From assembly GCA_947247005.1 (NCBI GenBank), contig OX365953.1, positions 8,189,001-8,253,000 on the forward strand: a stretch of 64,000 nt of DNA, read 5' to 3'. A model generated the notes under the pieces. The model saw nothing but the letters and a program-made list of their open reading frames with translations. It searched no databases and was not told the origin of the DNA. Source of the stretch: Spisula solida (taxonomy: Eukaryota > Mollusca > Bivalvia > Venerida > Mactridae). Shown here in pieces: positions 35,155-47,290 of the stretch; the first letter of the stretch is position 1; each line of letters opens with the position of its first letter. The translations under genes and the position numbers were made by a program.

Positions 35155-35622
35155 AGCATAACAAAGTAGAATCACAGTCGTTAACCTCAAATGTACCCGT
35201 CGTGGTGTTGATAAGCATACAGAGAATAAGAATATTTCATTTAACAAATCAATGGTCATACATGTATAAAATAAACATAAAGCACAAATATAAAACACAA
35301 GTTGCAACAAAAGAGACACATAAATTGATGATGCCAAAGTTAAAGATGGTTGTGAATAGCATAAACTAAATACACAGTTTACAATTTATTGTGAATAGAA
35401 TACACTAAATACACAGGTTACAATTACTTCTGAATAGAATAAATAAACTACACAGGTTACAATTACTTGTGAATAGAATACACCTGTTACAATTACTGTA
35501 TCATTAAACAAGAATAAAAAAAAATTGTTTTGTTAGTGTGTACAATTTATTTATATATCTAATATAAAAATGTATCGGGTAAACTGACCAGACAAACGCT
35601 CAGGTGCATATTCCCCCATAAT
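35155..35622. repeat. ~470 bp segment absent from the duplicated TLR flank; has ~40 bp tandem units
   Basis: When the TLR 3' flank (34800-36305) is compared with its inverted copy at 50065-51135, this segment is missing from the copy. It contains about four tandem units of GTGAATAGAATACACTAAAT / CACAGGTTACAATTACT at 35369-35495. It could be an insertion in this copy or a deletion in the other. It also contains the likely TLR polyadenylation signal. Confidence 0.55.
35546..35551 (-). promoter_or_regulatory. Candidate polyadenylation signal of the TLR gene
   Basis: TTTATT on the plus strand (AATAAA on the gene strand), 216 nt beyond the stop codon. Confidence 0.4.
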
Positions 35623-35766
35623 TTACTGCATATCAGGATCAATTGTACACTATTTAAAGTTCTAACTGAACAAAAACACAAATTTGCATTTTAGGCATGT
35701 GGTAATTAACCTCAATTCGCGCTAATTCATCGCTTAAACTAAAACTAAAGTAACTCCATTTCGGTG

Positions 35767-38266
35767 TTAATCCCTCCTCCATTTTGCGTTGGAACATAAG
35801 TAGAATCTATGTGGTATATGTCGGATGTACTTATGGGGAATGTCCGTATCTATGAAAACCATGACATGGTCTGAGAATCCCAGGATATATGTGGAGGTTT
35901 TTTCACGATTGAAGGGCTGTTCATTAACACGCGGTTCTGCAGGTTTTTTCCTCTCGTTGGCTGAAGCTGTCTCTATTTCTTCAAGTTCAAATTCATTGCC
36001 CCCATGTTCACCAGCACCCGTAACAAATAAATGAGTAGGTATGCATCTATTCGTGTTGTCAATAGCTTTTGTGTCATTATCATGACGCGTTAATGGCTCT
36101 CCAAGTTTATTTTCGATATCGTGCATGATATTCCGGTCATGGTTCTCGAAGTCCACGGTACATCCAACTCTCAAGTATGCCTTAATAACAGGATGGTCAA
36201 CTTCTGACGCTTTCATATGATCATAATTTACCAACACAATATTTTTACATCGATCTTTTCTGAGATTATTCCAACCAAACTTCCATTCATTTTCTGTCCA
36301 TGACCTCATGCCTTCGTCTGCTTTTTGAAGATAACCTCCAGATAGAATAATTAGAAAATTGCGAGAATTCTGCATGGCGGAAATGACGTCAGAATTACGA
36401 TCGGTGCCGTACTGCAAGTCTCTGATAGTAAGAAAGGATGTATACCCTTTTTCCATTATATGTCTATTCAGGGAGGTGGTTACCCATCTCGTTACATGTT
36501 CTTCGTTCTCGTTAAACGATATAAACACATCATATTTAAAGTTCGGTAAAACCTCATTTCGCTTCCTGTTCCTTAACCGAAGGTACATTATAAGTAGTTC
36601 GTAGTGAAAATTATACACAGTTACACCTGTTACTATCATGGATACGGTTACTATTGCTATGACAGAGGCTACGGTCAAGATGAACATATCCAAATAACAG
36701 TCCAGATCAGATTCATGAAAAGTAGTCGCCAAGGTTAACCCAATATCCGGTATATTACATTTAAATAAATTGTCAGTACTACAGACGTTTTGACGAAGCC
36801 ATGTTTCTATCCATGTCGTTTTGCAGTTACAGTCTATTTCTAGATTTGCCATTCGTGTGTTGCAAACGTCTCTGTATCGAAACATCTCTGGTAGTGTTCG
36901 CATTTTGGAATTGTCAGATATGTCAAGCAGCTTGCAGTTTTCTTCAAGCGTTTTAGTTACGTTGTAACTTATTTCTCTAAGATCGTTGTAAGAAATATCG
37001 AGTGAAGATAGTCTAGATATATACGAAACGTTTGTAATTTCTTTTATATTATTACCCGACACATTTAGGGACACGAATTTTGAATGACTTGACAAAGGAA
37101 GCTTTGGAAGTTCGTCTAGGCCCCAACATGTTACATACAAAGTATTATCGAATGGTTTGTCCACGCACGTGCACTGTTGACTTTTGCAGTCGGACAAGTT
37201 GCAAATCAGTTTAGCCTGGTCAATGTCAAATATCGATTTTCCTTTCATACTCTGTGGGGCTGCACATGTGACATCCTTAGTAGTGTTTCGATAATACATG
37301 TTAACAATGTACATAGCTTTTGCTAGAAAGGGTTGTATATTACAATCACATATTAATGGATTGTTGGTAAGGTCAATCCCAAAAGCGAAAAATTTCCCTA
37401 ATTGTTCCCAGTTGTCTAATTGAAGCAATTCCTTGAAATTGGGAAATTTTGCAAATAGATTATGTGCAAAGTTGACATAGCCGGGTCCATAGCGCATATC
37501 GAAATTTAACTTAAAATGTTCGTTCTCAACCCTGTACATATAATTTCCGACAAAGTCTAAACTCCAAAATGGCCTCGACAACAAAATGTTAGAAACATCA
37601 ATTGTCTGCAAAAGATTGTGTCGAAAGTCTGCAAATAATAAATTCAGTTGAGGGGCCGAAAGTATATTTAAATCTAAACTTGTAATTGTGTTTCCTTTGA
37701 GCTCTAGATATCTCAGACGAGACAGTCTTGTGAAGGAAGAGTTAGACACGTGACTTAGGCTGTTGTTGTTCAGATACAGTTTATCAAGTCTAACAAGACA
37801 GTTGATATCAGGAATGTCACGAATCTTGTTGCGAGAGAAATCTAGTTCCACCAGATTTTCCCAAAATTCACGCATTTTGTGAAAACTGGACACAAAGGGT
37901 TCTGATAAACGAGTTTCGTTGTCCCAGTCACAAATGTTGCTTGGAATGTTTGTCATGGTGAATCCCCTATATTCCACTCTATATGTACTTGATTCGTTAT
38001 ATGCATGTTCAGAAATCACCAAGCTCTTTCCTAACGGTGAAATAAATTCGATATAGAGATTTGTCTCATATCCCTCCCATGTTACGCAAGAGAAACGTGC
38101 ACAACAAGCGTCTATTTCTTCAGTGGTGCCGCAAAAATACGCGTTGCATCGTAAGTCGTTTCTATTCTCGTCGGACCACTTTGGTTGCCATGGTTGGGAG
38201 TTGGGATAACATTTCATTCCTTGGCAACACACCATCAGAAGATGGAATGATATTGCACTCACAATC
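35767..38266 (-). CDS. Toll-like receptor (two cysteine clusters, TM, TIR)
   Basis: A membrane receptor of innate immunity; the family senses microbial or cytokine ligands outside the cell and signals through MyD88-type adaptors. The 831-codon frame, numbered from GTG at 38262, shows leucine-rich repeats at about 130-295, a cysteine-rich LRR C-cap at about 299-355 (NPLICDCN), a second cysteine N-cap and short LRR set at about 360-475, a second C-cap near 478 (CNCKTTW), a transmembrane helix at about 523-549 and a TIR domain at about 575-720 (YDVFISF box 1). Box 2 reads RDLQYG, without the usual proline. A ~110-residue tail rich in charged residues follows. The frame stays open 5' of any ATG up to a good acceptor (AG at 38268-38267), so the true start is either ATG 38235 or in an upstream exon not identified here; the residues after the acceptor form a signal-peptide-like core. 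Stop at 35767-35769. Confidence 0.9.
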
Positions 38267-38275
38267 CTGGAATTG

Positions 38276-40420
38276 AAGACATGTACATTTTTGTATTTAT
38301 TATCATTTGCCGATACCGGTGTCTTACTTCCGAACTCCGGATATCGATTTATATTATTCTAGGTTATTGCTTGCCTTATAAAGGGAAATGTACATCGAGG
38401 GTTGCCCTCAAAACTGTCGTAACTGCTTATTATTAAAGAAGGATGTATTGCAGTCTTGCAGGCAACGCTCGACATGTATACATGAATAGTGATCTTCGAA
38501 TTCAACGTAGTACACACACGTTCACAAACATAATACAAGTAACATAAACCCAAAGGAATCTCGGTTTTGAAATAAGTCACAAATCCACGACGCTGTCATC
38601 AAATTATATCATATTGTGAAGATACATATATCGACGACCACAAAATTCTGATGAACAATGATGTCCAGCAAGAAATTTCTGGAAGTGAAGTGTATGTAAT
38701 CAAAGATCATAATCAAGATATCGATATTATTTTTACTTTATTAGTTGGCAGGGGATAGCGAACATTTCGTAGAACCGAAATCGGACTCGCGAACTGAAAT
38801 TTCTTTTATTTAAAATACGATAAATCATAGACTAATTGATGTATTAAATATATTTTTAATAGCAAAATGAAGAAAATATATTTACTAAAACTCCGTTGTT
38901 TTGAGCTTGTATACTGATCATATTTACAACCGAGGTAACACACTATTTGTGCGAGGATCATTTAGGCACTTTATTGCAGATATCCGTTTATTATTTTTAT
39001 AGCAAAATGAATATAATGAAGAATATATATTTACTAAAACTTTGTTGCTTTGAACTTGTATAATCATGTAGCTGCAGTAACAGACTATTTCTGCGAGGAT
39101 CATTTCGCATCAATGTTTTCCCCCAGGGGAGGGGGCGGCGGGCTGACCCAGGGGAATTCGACATTTGTACTTTTTCAAAGTCTAAATTCCCACCCTAGAG
39201 CAAGGACAATTTGTCAAAATACCTTCACTGGGAGATGCTTTACATACCCCCGGGATCAAAATTTCGGCCAAAGAATATTTCCAGGGACTCGGCACCATTC
39301 TGTCTTACAAATTTCCACCTATCGAGAACAACCTTCTGTCAAAAGTCCCGTGTAAACCCGCCACCCCCTGAATATCTGAGTATCCTATATGCTTAGGATC
39401 CACTTGATAAAATATAATGGTACTTCAACAAACATATTACGTGTCTGGAGCAAAAGAATTAAAAAATATATACATATATATATTTACGAACCTCATATTT
39501 CGTTGACTCGGAAGTATATATTCCTAACAATTCACATACGTTTCTCGTGACGACTTCAGTAAGTAATAATGGCTTTTGTGCATACTGTCATTATGAGCGA
39601 TAATAAAGCCAATGCACGTATTGTATAAATCAAAGCTTATCTTAAGCTTTCAAGCATATCCCTAAGAATGTAATTTCACTGAAATCCGGTTGTCGTACCA
39701 TATATAATATTTGTTGAAACAACATAATTAGCCGTATAAATTATATATATACTTGAAAACAAAACGTTTAGTCAGTAGGAATTATTTTGCTATTTCGATT
39801 CTGATAAATGCTTGAAAGTAATAAAATATCATTTGATACATACCTTAGTTTATTTCTACAAGTACCCCTTAAAGAATGATCATCACAAAACACGTGTTCA
39901 CGTTTTGTCACAAAATATCAACATGTAACACATAGGGGATCGAAACCAAAATTTTGAAGCTTCTCAATATTCTTTATATTGGTGTGCTAAATGACTTCGC
40001 ACAAAAGCGATGCACTGTCGGTTTCGGGCTATAGAACTAACTGAAGGAAAATCATAACCAATCTCAACGATCTCCGTTGTCATTATTGTTTTAGAACAAC
40101 TCCGGAGTTGAATATTTGATATTTCAGAATGACGTCACTAGATACTGGTAACACATTGCGTAATGTGTCGTTTTCTTTGGTCGTCTCGATCGAAGGCTAT
40201 CACTTACACTGTTGTTTATGTTGCCATAATCCGCATGTTCAATTTAACGTATTAGCTGAAAACATGTGACGCATACTGTTTAAATACAAACTGACCATGC
40301 ACATCTTCAGGTATGCTGCCTTCACATTCGTCTGTTTTGGTCAATAAGCATTAATTTAAACCGAAATTGAAACATAATGACTTAAGTATATGTACAATGT
40401 ACATACAGGTGTTCCATAAT
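38276..40420. other. Upstream flank of the TLR gene
   Basis: No coding exon could be supported, though a TLR first exon may lie here. A tandem duplication of about 140 bp runs from 38862 to 39115 (both units start ATAGCAAAATGAA and end CGAGGATCATTT). A G/C-rich patch at 39115-39375 (CCCCCAGGGGAGGGGGCGGC and CCCGCCACCCCCTGA) resembles a dispersed invertebrate repeat. Confidence 0.45.
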
Positions 40421-40429
40421 GACAATTGT

Positions 40430-42642
40430 AGATCTCAATGTGTCGATCTCAGCTTATCTCAATCTCAATGTGTCGATCTCAGCTATTCTCAATCTGTATG
40501 TATCGATCTCAGCTTATCTCAATCTCAATGTGTCGATCTCAGCTATTCTCAATCTGTATGTGTCCATCTCAGCTTATCTCAATCTCAATGTGACGATCTC
40601 AGCTATTCTCAATCTGTATGTGTAGATCTCAGCTTATCTCAATCTCAATGTGTAGATCTCAGCTATTCTCAATCTGTATGTGTCGACCTCAGCTTATCTC
40701 AATCTCAATGTGTCGATCTCAGCTATTCTCAATCTGTATGTGTCGATCTCAGCTTATCTCAATCACAATGTGTCGATCTCAGTTATTCTCAATCTGTATG
40801 TGTAGATCTCAACTTATCTCAATCTCAATGTGTAGATCTCAGCTCATCTCAATCTCTATGTGTAGATTCCAGCTTATCTCAATCTCAATGTGTAGATCTC
40901 AGCTTATCTCAATCTCAATGTGTCGTTTTCAGCTTATCTCAATCTCAATGTGTATATCTCAGCTTATCTCAATCTCAATGTGTCGATCTCAGCTATTCTC
41001 AATCTGTATGTGTCGATCTCAACTTATCTCAATCTCAATGTGTAGATCTCAGCTCATCTCAATCTCTATGTGTAGATTCCAGCTTATCTCAATCTCAATG
41101 TGTAGATCTCAGCTTATCTCAATCTCAATGTGTCGTTCTCAGCTTATCTCAATCTCAATGTGTATATCTCAGCTTATCTCAATCTCAATGTGTAGATCTC
41201 AGCTATTCTCAATCTGTATGTGTCGACCTCAGCTTATCTCAATCTCAATGTGTCGATCTCAGCTATTCTCAATCTGTATGTGTCGATCTAAGCTTATCTC
41301 AATCACAATGTGTCGATCTCAGTTATTCTCAATCTGTATGTGTAGATCTCAACTTATCTCAATCTCAATGTGTAGATCTCAGCTCATCTCAATCTCTATG
41401 TGTAGATTCCAGCTTATCTTAATCTCATTGTGTAGATCTCAGCTTATCTCAATCTCAATGTGTCGTTCTCAGCTTATCTCAATCTCAATGTGTATATCTC
41501 AGCTTATCTCAATCTCAATGTGTAGATCTCAGCTCATCTCAATCTCTATGTGTAGATCTCAGCTTATCTCAATCTCTATGTGTCGATCTCAGCTCATCTC
41601 AATCTTAATGTGTAGATCTCAGCTCATCTCAATCTCAATGTGTAGATCTCAGCTCATCTCAATCTCTATGTGTAGATCTCAGCTTATCTCAATCTCTATG
41701 TGTCGATCTCAGCTCATCTCAATCATAATGTGTAGATCTCAGCTCATCTCAATCTCAATGTGTAGATCTCAGCTTATCTCAATCTCTATGTGTAGATCTC
41801 AGCTTATCTCAATCTCTATGTGTCGATCTCAGCTCATCTCAATCATAATGTGTAGATCTCAGCTCATCTCAATCTCAATGTGTAGATCTCAGCTCATCTC
41901 AATCTCTATGTGTAGATCTCAGCTTATCTCAATCTCTATGTGTCGATCTCAGCTCATCTCAATCTTAATGTGTAGATCTCAGCTATTCTCAATCTCAATG
42001 TGTAGATCTCAGCTCATCTCAATATCTATGTGTAGATCTCAGCTTATCTCAATCTCTATGTGTCGATCTCAGCTCATCTCAATCATAATGTGTAGATCTC
42101 AGCTCATCTCAATCTCAATGTGTAGATCTCAGCTCATCTCAATCTCTTTGTGTAGATCTCAGCTTATCTCAATCTCTATGTGTATATCTCAGCTTATCTC
42201 AATCTCTATGTGTCGATCTCAGCTCATCTCAATCTCTATGTGTAGATCTCAGCTTATCTCAATCTGTATGTGTAGATCTCAGCTAATCTCAATCTCAATG
42301 TGTATATCTCAGCTTATCTCAATCTCAATGTGTAGATCTCAGCTCATCTCAATCTCTATGTGTAGATCTCAGCTTATCTCAATATCTATGTGTCGACCTC
42401 AGCTCATCTCAATCTCTATGTGTCGATCTCAGCTTATCTCAATCTCAATGTGTAGATCTCAGCTCATCTCAATGTGTAGATCTCAGCTCATCTCAATCTC
42501 TATGTGTAGATCTCAGCTTATCTCAATCTCTATGTGTCGATCTCAGCTCATCTCAATCTCTATGTGTCGATCTCAGCTCATCTCAATCTCTATGTGTAGA
42601 TCTTAGCTTATCTCAATCTCTATGTGTCGATCTCAGCTTCTG
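40430..42642 (+). repeat. Minisatellite, 30 bp unit, ~73 copies
   Basis: Unit TGTGTCGATCTCAGCTTATC plus TCAATCTCAA, head to tail, with almost no length change over 2.2 kb. The left third shows a 60 bp higher-order pattern (TTATCTCAATCTCAATG alternating with TATTCTCAATCTGTATG). The right part is dominated by AGATCTCAGCTCATCTCAAT variants. One unit near 42460 is 6 bp shorter. Because 30 is a multiple of three, two forward frames stay open for 351 and 662 codons, giving ten-residue peptide repeats (MCRSQLISIS and CVDLSLSQSQ types). There is no signal peptide, splice context or codon bias to support translation. Confidence 0.9.
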
Positions 42643-42944
42643 TTTGCTCAGATGGGGATGGTCTCAACAGGGCAATTAAAAATTAGATAGCTTAACCAGA
42701 AAGACATAATTTGATTCTCACTTACACGATCTATTTATCATACATAGACAAAAGTATATACTCGAAGGTAATCAAGAGTTCTATGCTTACATTAACAAAA
42801 TTTAGAATATAACCTACATTATGAGCCAATGAAAACGTCGCATTTTCGCGGTTAAATGAAAATTTAATCATTAAAATTTTCTCTTCACAGACTTGACGTC
42901 ATGCGTTGGCGCTAATTTCTATCGGCCTATCAGAATGCAGAATG

Positions 42945-43072
42945 TTATATTCTAAGTTAGTTAGAACATATTAAGTAAATTTTAATGACTAAAAAGGCCT
43001 CGCTTCGCTTCGCTCGCTCCGACCTTTTTAATCATTAAAATTTACTTAATATGTTCTAACTATAACTTAGTG
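42945..43072. repeat. Long hairpin / foldback element
   Basis: Arms of about 45 bp (TTAGAACATATTAAGTAAAT and TTTTAATGACTAAAAAGG on the left, complementary sequence on the right) enclose a C/G-rich loop CGCTTCGCTTCGCTCGCTCC. The pairing is nearly perfect apart from small gaps. Part of the motif (AATTTAATCATTAAAATTTT) also occurs at 42861-42880. Confidence 0.7.
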
Positions 43073-43310
43073 ATTGTTGACCTAAAGTCAACAAGTTTAA
43101 ATTTTAATAAAAGTTATGAAAAAGTACTTATTTAGCCTACTTAATCACCAAAATACTCAATATAAAATAATGACTTATAGTTATTTATCAGTTCAGACGT
43201 GGACTATTCCATGAAAAAACATCATGGATAAATAAAATGGAGTTCGGCCCAAATGTGTTTAACCGGGTGATATATTAAACAACGCGTAGGTTTATTTCGT
43301 ACTCGATGTA

Positions 43311-43571
43311 CGAGGGGTGATCCAGAATTACGTGGACTTTTGCTCTAATTCAAAAACCGTTATACTTACATTTACAAATATGTGGACAATCTAATATTGA
43401 TACGTACTGCACAAGTATACCAAATTTCATGTGGATATGATATTAAATAACGTAAATACAGCGTCTGTAAGAGGGTATGGTTATGAATCGCGTGTGTGTA
43501 ACTTTCATACCGATCTGACCAAAAATAAGCTTTCTAGAGCAAAAGTCCACGTAATTTTGGATCACCCCTCG
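43311..43571. mobile_element. Mariner-type MITE
   Basis: 261 bp flanked by TA on both sides, with inverted ends of about 37 bp (CGAGGGGTGATCCAGAATTA inwards, then CGTGGACTTTTGCTCTA). One mismatch lies within the first 37 bp. The CGAGGG start and TA target are typical of mariner elements. No transposase is present. Confidence 0.75.
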
Positions 43572-43574
43572 TAC

Positions 43575-44745
43575 ATGTAATACATGTATCAGATGAAGGA
43601 ATAGAGAGATAGAAAAAAGAGCCTCTACAAATAAACAAAGGGGCAATACGTCTTGCAAAATGTAGATAAGAGTTATGGGCCTTGCTTAAAAGACTCAGAC
43701 CTGTATTGATGGTGAACAGGTTTTGCTAGTTTCAAAGCAAAAGCTTTGATAGTTTATGAGAAAAAATTACTTAACACAAAACTTAACCAAGCAACGCCGA
43801 CCCCGATCAAGTGATGACTATTGTTTCTTCAAAATGCAGATCAGCTAAAAAAGATGTTAAATTGGCTAGGATATGCGGTCCCATTCAATTTTCGCCTGTT
43901 TCTTACCTAAAAATATCTCACAAGTCAGATGGTGGATGGCGGCTATTATACACCTGTCTCACCCCGCTATGTTCAGTTGGATGCAATTAAGCTGCAATAA
44001 GCTGCTCATGGCAATCCAATTTTAAATACTACTTATTTCGTACAGGAAACAGACATGAATATTTTGTTCACGATAATCGGCAATGTTTGGTTGCACGACT
44101 GCATTTGGTTTGCCCCATAATTCGTGGTAGACAACTTTATACAATGCTTATACATGTATATAATAATAAACTTTTTAAGGCGAGTCTGATTTATGTTACC
44201 CAGGATGGGCTCAAACATTTTCGTTTGATACTGAAGTTATTGAATTGAATTTATTGCTTGATATTGTGTTGTTGATCGCAGCCGGAAATTTGTAAGCCGT
44301 TGGTAAACATTGTCAAACCTATAAAACATTAAAATTATCTGTAATCGATCATGTAGTTTATTTGTATATTGAAGTGTTTATTGTACAATTGAAGCTTTGT
44401 GGCTGTACACACTGACTACTATATGTCCGCCTTCACTAAATAATTATTTGAAGCACACTTCAGCAATGAGTTAGAAGTAGGAGATGTGACTCCGTAAATT
44501 GATTTAAAACATAAGAATACAAAAATAATGTTTTATGATTGTTAGTCTACTTGATATTTTCTGTATTTATGATACAGATGGTACGGTCTGTGTCTGTTGG
44601 TTGTGTATTTGTATGGCTTCGAAGTATTAGTCCGTATAATATTAAATGATAATGCTTGTCATCGGATATTGTTTCACGCTGCTATTTTGTAGTGGCGTCA
44701 TCTTTTTCCCCGCAGTTAATGCAAGTACATGTATGTATAATTCTA
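43575..44745. other. Intergenic, nothing recognised
   Basis: AT-rich. Short open frames only. No domain or repeat identified. Confidence 0.45.
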
Positions 44746-44747
44746 AC

Positions 44748-46002
44748 AAGAGGACCCAAAGGGCCATAGGTCGCTCACCTGTCCTAGTAGTTCATGCAGA
44801 CCCCTTGATGGTAGCCTCTATTGCATGTATAAGGTTTTCATATTGTCTTATAAAGCGACTTTGCAATTTACATCACATAGACCAAATGGCATATTAAAGT
44901 TTAAGCCAAGTTTCGTCTTTTTAAGCCAAATGTTTTTACCTTGTGACCTAGTTTTTGACCCCGGATAACCCAATATTGAACTTGACCTAGATTTTGTTGA
45001 GATGATCATTTTGACCAAGTCTCATTAGACCAAAATTGTGACCTCTAGTGACTACACAAGGTTTTTCTATGATTTAACCTTGTGACCTAGTTTTTGGACC
45101 CGGATGACCCAATAACAAAAGTGACCTAGATTTTGTTGACATGATCATTGTGACCAAGTTTCATAAAGATTTGGTCACAATTGTGACCTCTAGTGACAAC
45201 ACAAGGTTTTTCTATGATTAAGACCAAGTTTCCTACAGATTAGTCCAAAATTGTGACCTCTAGTGACTACACAAGGTTTTTCTTTGATTTGACCTTGCGA
45301 CCTAGTTTTTGACCCCGGATGACCCAATATCGAACTTGACCTAGATTTTGTTGAGATAATCACTGTGACCATGTTTCATAAGGATTTGGTCGAAATTATG
45401 ACCTCTACTGACTACACAAGGTTTTTCTATGATTTGATCTAGTGACCTAGTTGTTTACCCCAAATGATCCAATATTGAACTTGGCCTAGATTTTGTTGAG
45501 ATGATCATTGTGACCAAGTTTCATAAAGATTTGGTCACAATTGTGACCTCTAGTGACAACACAAGGTTTTTCTATGATTAAGACCAAGTTTCCTACAGAT
45601 TAGGCCAAAATTGTGACCTCTAGTGACAACACAAGGTTTTTCTTTGATTTGACCTTGTGACCTAGTTTTTGACCCCGGATGACCCAATATCGAACTTGAC
45701 CTAGATTTTGTTGAGATAATCACTGTGACCATGTTTCATAAGGATTAGGTCGAAATTATGACCTCTACTGACTACACAAGGTTTTTCTATGATTTGATCT
45801 AGTGACCTAGTTGTTTACCCCAAATGATCCAATATTGAACTTGGCCTAGATTTTGTTGAGATGATCATTGTGACCAAGTTTCATCAAGATTAGGCCAAAA
45901 CTGTGACCTACAGTGTCTACACAAATTGTGGACGGACGACGGACGGACGAAGAGTGATCACAAAAGCTCACTCTGTCACTTCGTGACAGGTGAGCTAAAA
46001 AG
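44748..46002 (+). repeat. Dispersed bivalve-type repeat with internal tandem units
   Basis: It starts AAGAGGACCCAAAGGGCCAT and ends GTGAGCTAAAAA. The near-terminal GCTCACCTGTC (44773-44783) is the exact complement of GACAGGTGAGC (45985-45995). The interior is built from ~180 bp units with TGTGACCTAGTTTTTGACCC, GACCTAGATTTTGTTGAGAT and TGACTACACAAGGTTTTTCT. A 360 bp double unit is tandemly duplicated (45190-45549 with 45550-45909) and nearly identical. The ACGGACGGACGAAG tract near the right end is typical of this repeat class. It is noncoding, although identical 60-codon frames appear in each double unit. Confidence 0.65.
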
Positions 46003-46095
46003 GTTTGCTCTACATTAACAGCTTTATTTTAATCACTATCTATTAACACCTGTATACAAAAATACACATAAGAACTGCCCAACAATGGACTTCAT

Positions 46096-47290
46096 TACCT
46101 GATGGTTCCTATGGGAAGTAATTGCGCACCTGTTGTCGCAGATCTGTTACGAACGCGATTTCATGTTAAAATTGTCTCCCGAACACCAATCGGATGAAAT
46201 TACAGCATTTGAAAATAATTCCAGATATTTTGATGACATTTTAAATATTAATAATCCTTATTTTTCTTTTTAAGATCATAGAAATTCACCCTGACGAAAT
46301 AACACGAAATAAAGCTAATTCATCCGATACCCGCGCATCATTTCTAGACCTTGCAATGAAACAGGTCAAATTGTTAGTAAAAATTACAACAAGAGAGATG
46401 ATTTTAACTTCGATACTGTAAATTACCCACACTTGGACGGACAACTTCATATGGTGTTTACGCTACTCAGTTAATCTGTTTTGCCAGATCTTGTTCTCGA
46501 GTGAAAGATTTTAATACTCGAAATCTTTGTATTACTAATAAGTTACTGCAACAAGGCTATCGCTGCCATAAACTTTCTAAAATTTTTGCAAAATATTATA
46601 TGCGTAATTCAGATCTCATTTCTGAATATAGTATTAAATAAAAGACACTTCTGCGACAGGGACTGTCTCAGCCTCAATTTTATGGAGATGTGCTTCACAA
46701 ATTTCGAAAGAGTTTGGGTCATAGCCGCTTTCATGATATATTTATCAAGATTATAAACGATTTCTGAGTAGAGGATGTGACCCTTTAATTTTACAAAGGA
46801 CTGCAATCTTTGTAGTGAGTCCATTTACAGCTCGCCATTATGCTTCCTATTTCATTGTGCGATGACCGGACAATATACAGACTCAATGATATGCCTAACG
46901 TCAAGCCTTTTTGAACGGCTGGTATTGATGCCTGTCTGCTACATTGTCTTGTCGTGCCCTTTTAAAATGTTTTGCCCTCTTGTTGCTCTGACTTCTGAAA
47001 GGTCATTGAGTACTTTCGGTGCTGCTCGATGGACGTTATTTTTATAATATTTCATGTTTTACATTCTTTTATTACCTGTCACTGTTGCCCTTTTGTTAGA
47101 ATTGCATTGCATTACATGGCGGGAAACTTTTATTTATACTGTCCTATTCTATAAGGTTGTCTAATGGGTAAGTGTGAGGTTTGGTGCACTGTTAAACGTT
47201 TAAGCCCCCAGTGACATTTGTCGATGTTCGTATCAAGGCGGGAGCCCCTTAGTCAACATTTCTCTATGTATGTAGGATATTGTCCACTTT
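46096..47290 (+). pseudogene. Reverse transcriptase remnant of a retroelement (possibly Penelope-like)
   Basis: Frames broken by shifts and stops give ordered pieces of one protein: VPMGSNCAPVVADL at 46106, CYERDFMLKL at 46145, SRYFDDILNINNP at about 46220-46258 (YxDD catalytic motif), then EIHPDEITRNKANSSDTRAS near 46290. The C-terminal part reads KYYMRNSDLISEYSIK and LLRQGLSQPQFYGDVLHKFR at about 46590-46710. The noncoding tail continues to about 47290. The order and spacing match a retroelement RT common in marine animals. Assignment to the Penelope-like group is my inference. Confidence 0.7.

Noticed and set aside
36359..36604. 81-codon plus-strand frame
   Set aside because: Antisense shadow of the TIR-coding part of the TLR.
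40367..42606. Two long overlapping open frames (351 and 662 codons) read as repeat proteins
   Set aside because: They are created by a 30 bp minisatellite whose unit is a multiple of three; two frames of the same DNA are open, with no start context, signal peptide or splice evidence.
45190..45732. Two identical 60-codon frames on the minus strand
   Set aside because: They come from the 360 bp tandem duplication inside a dispersed repeat.
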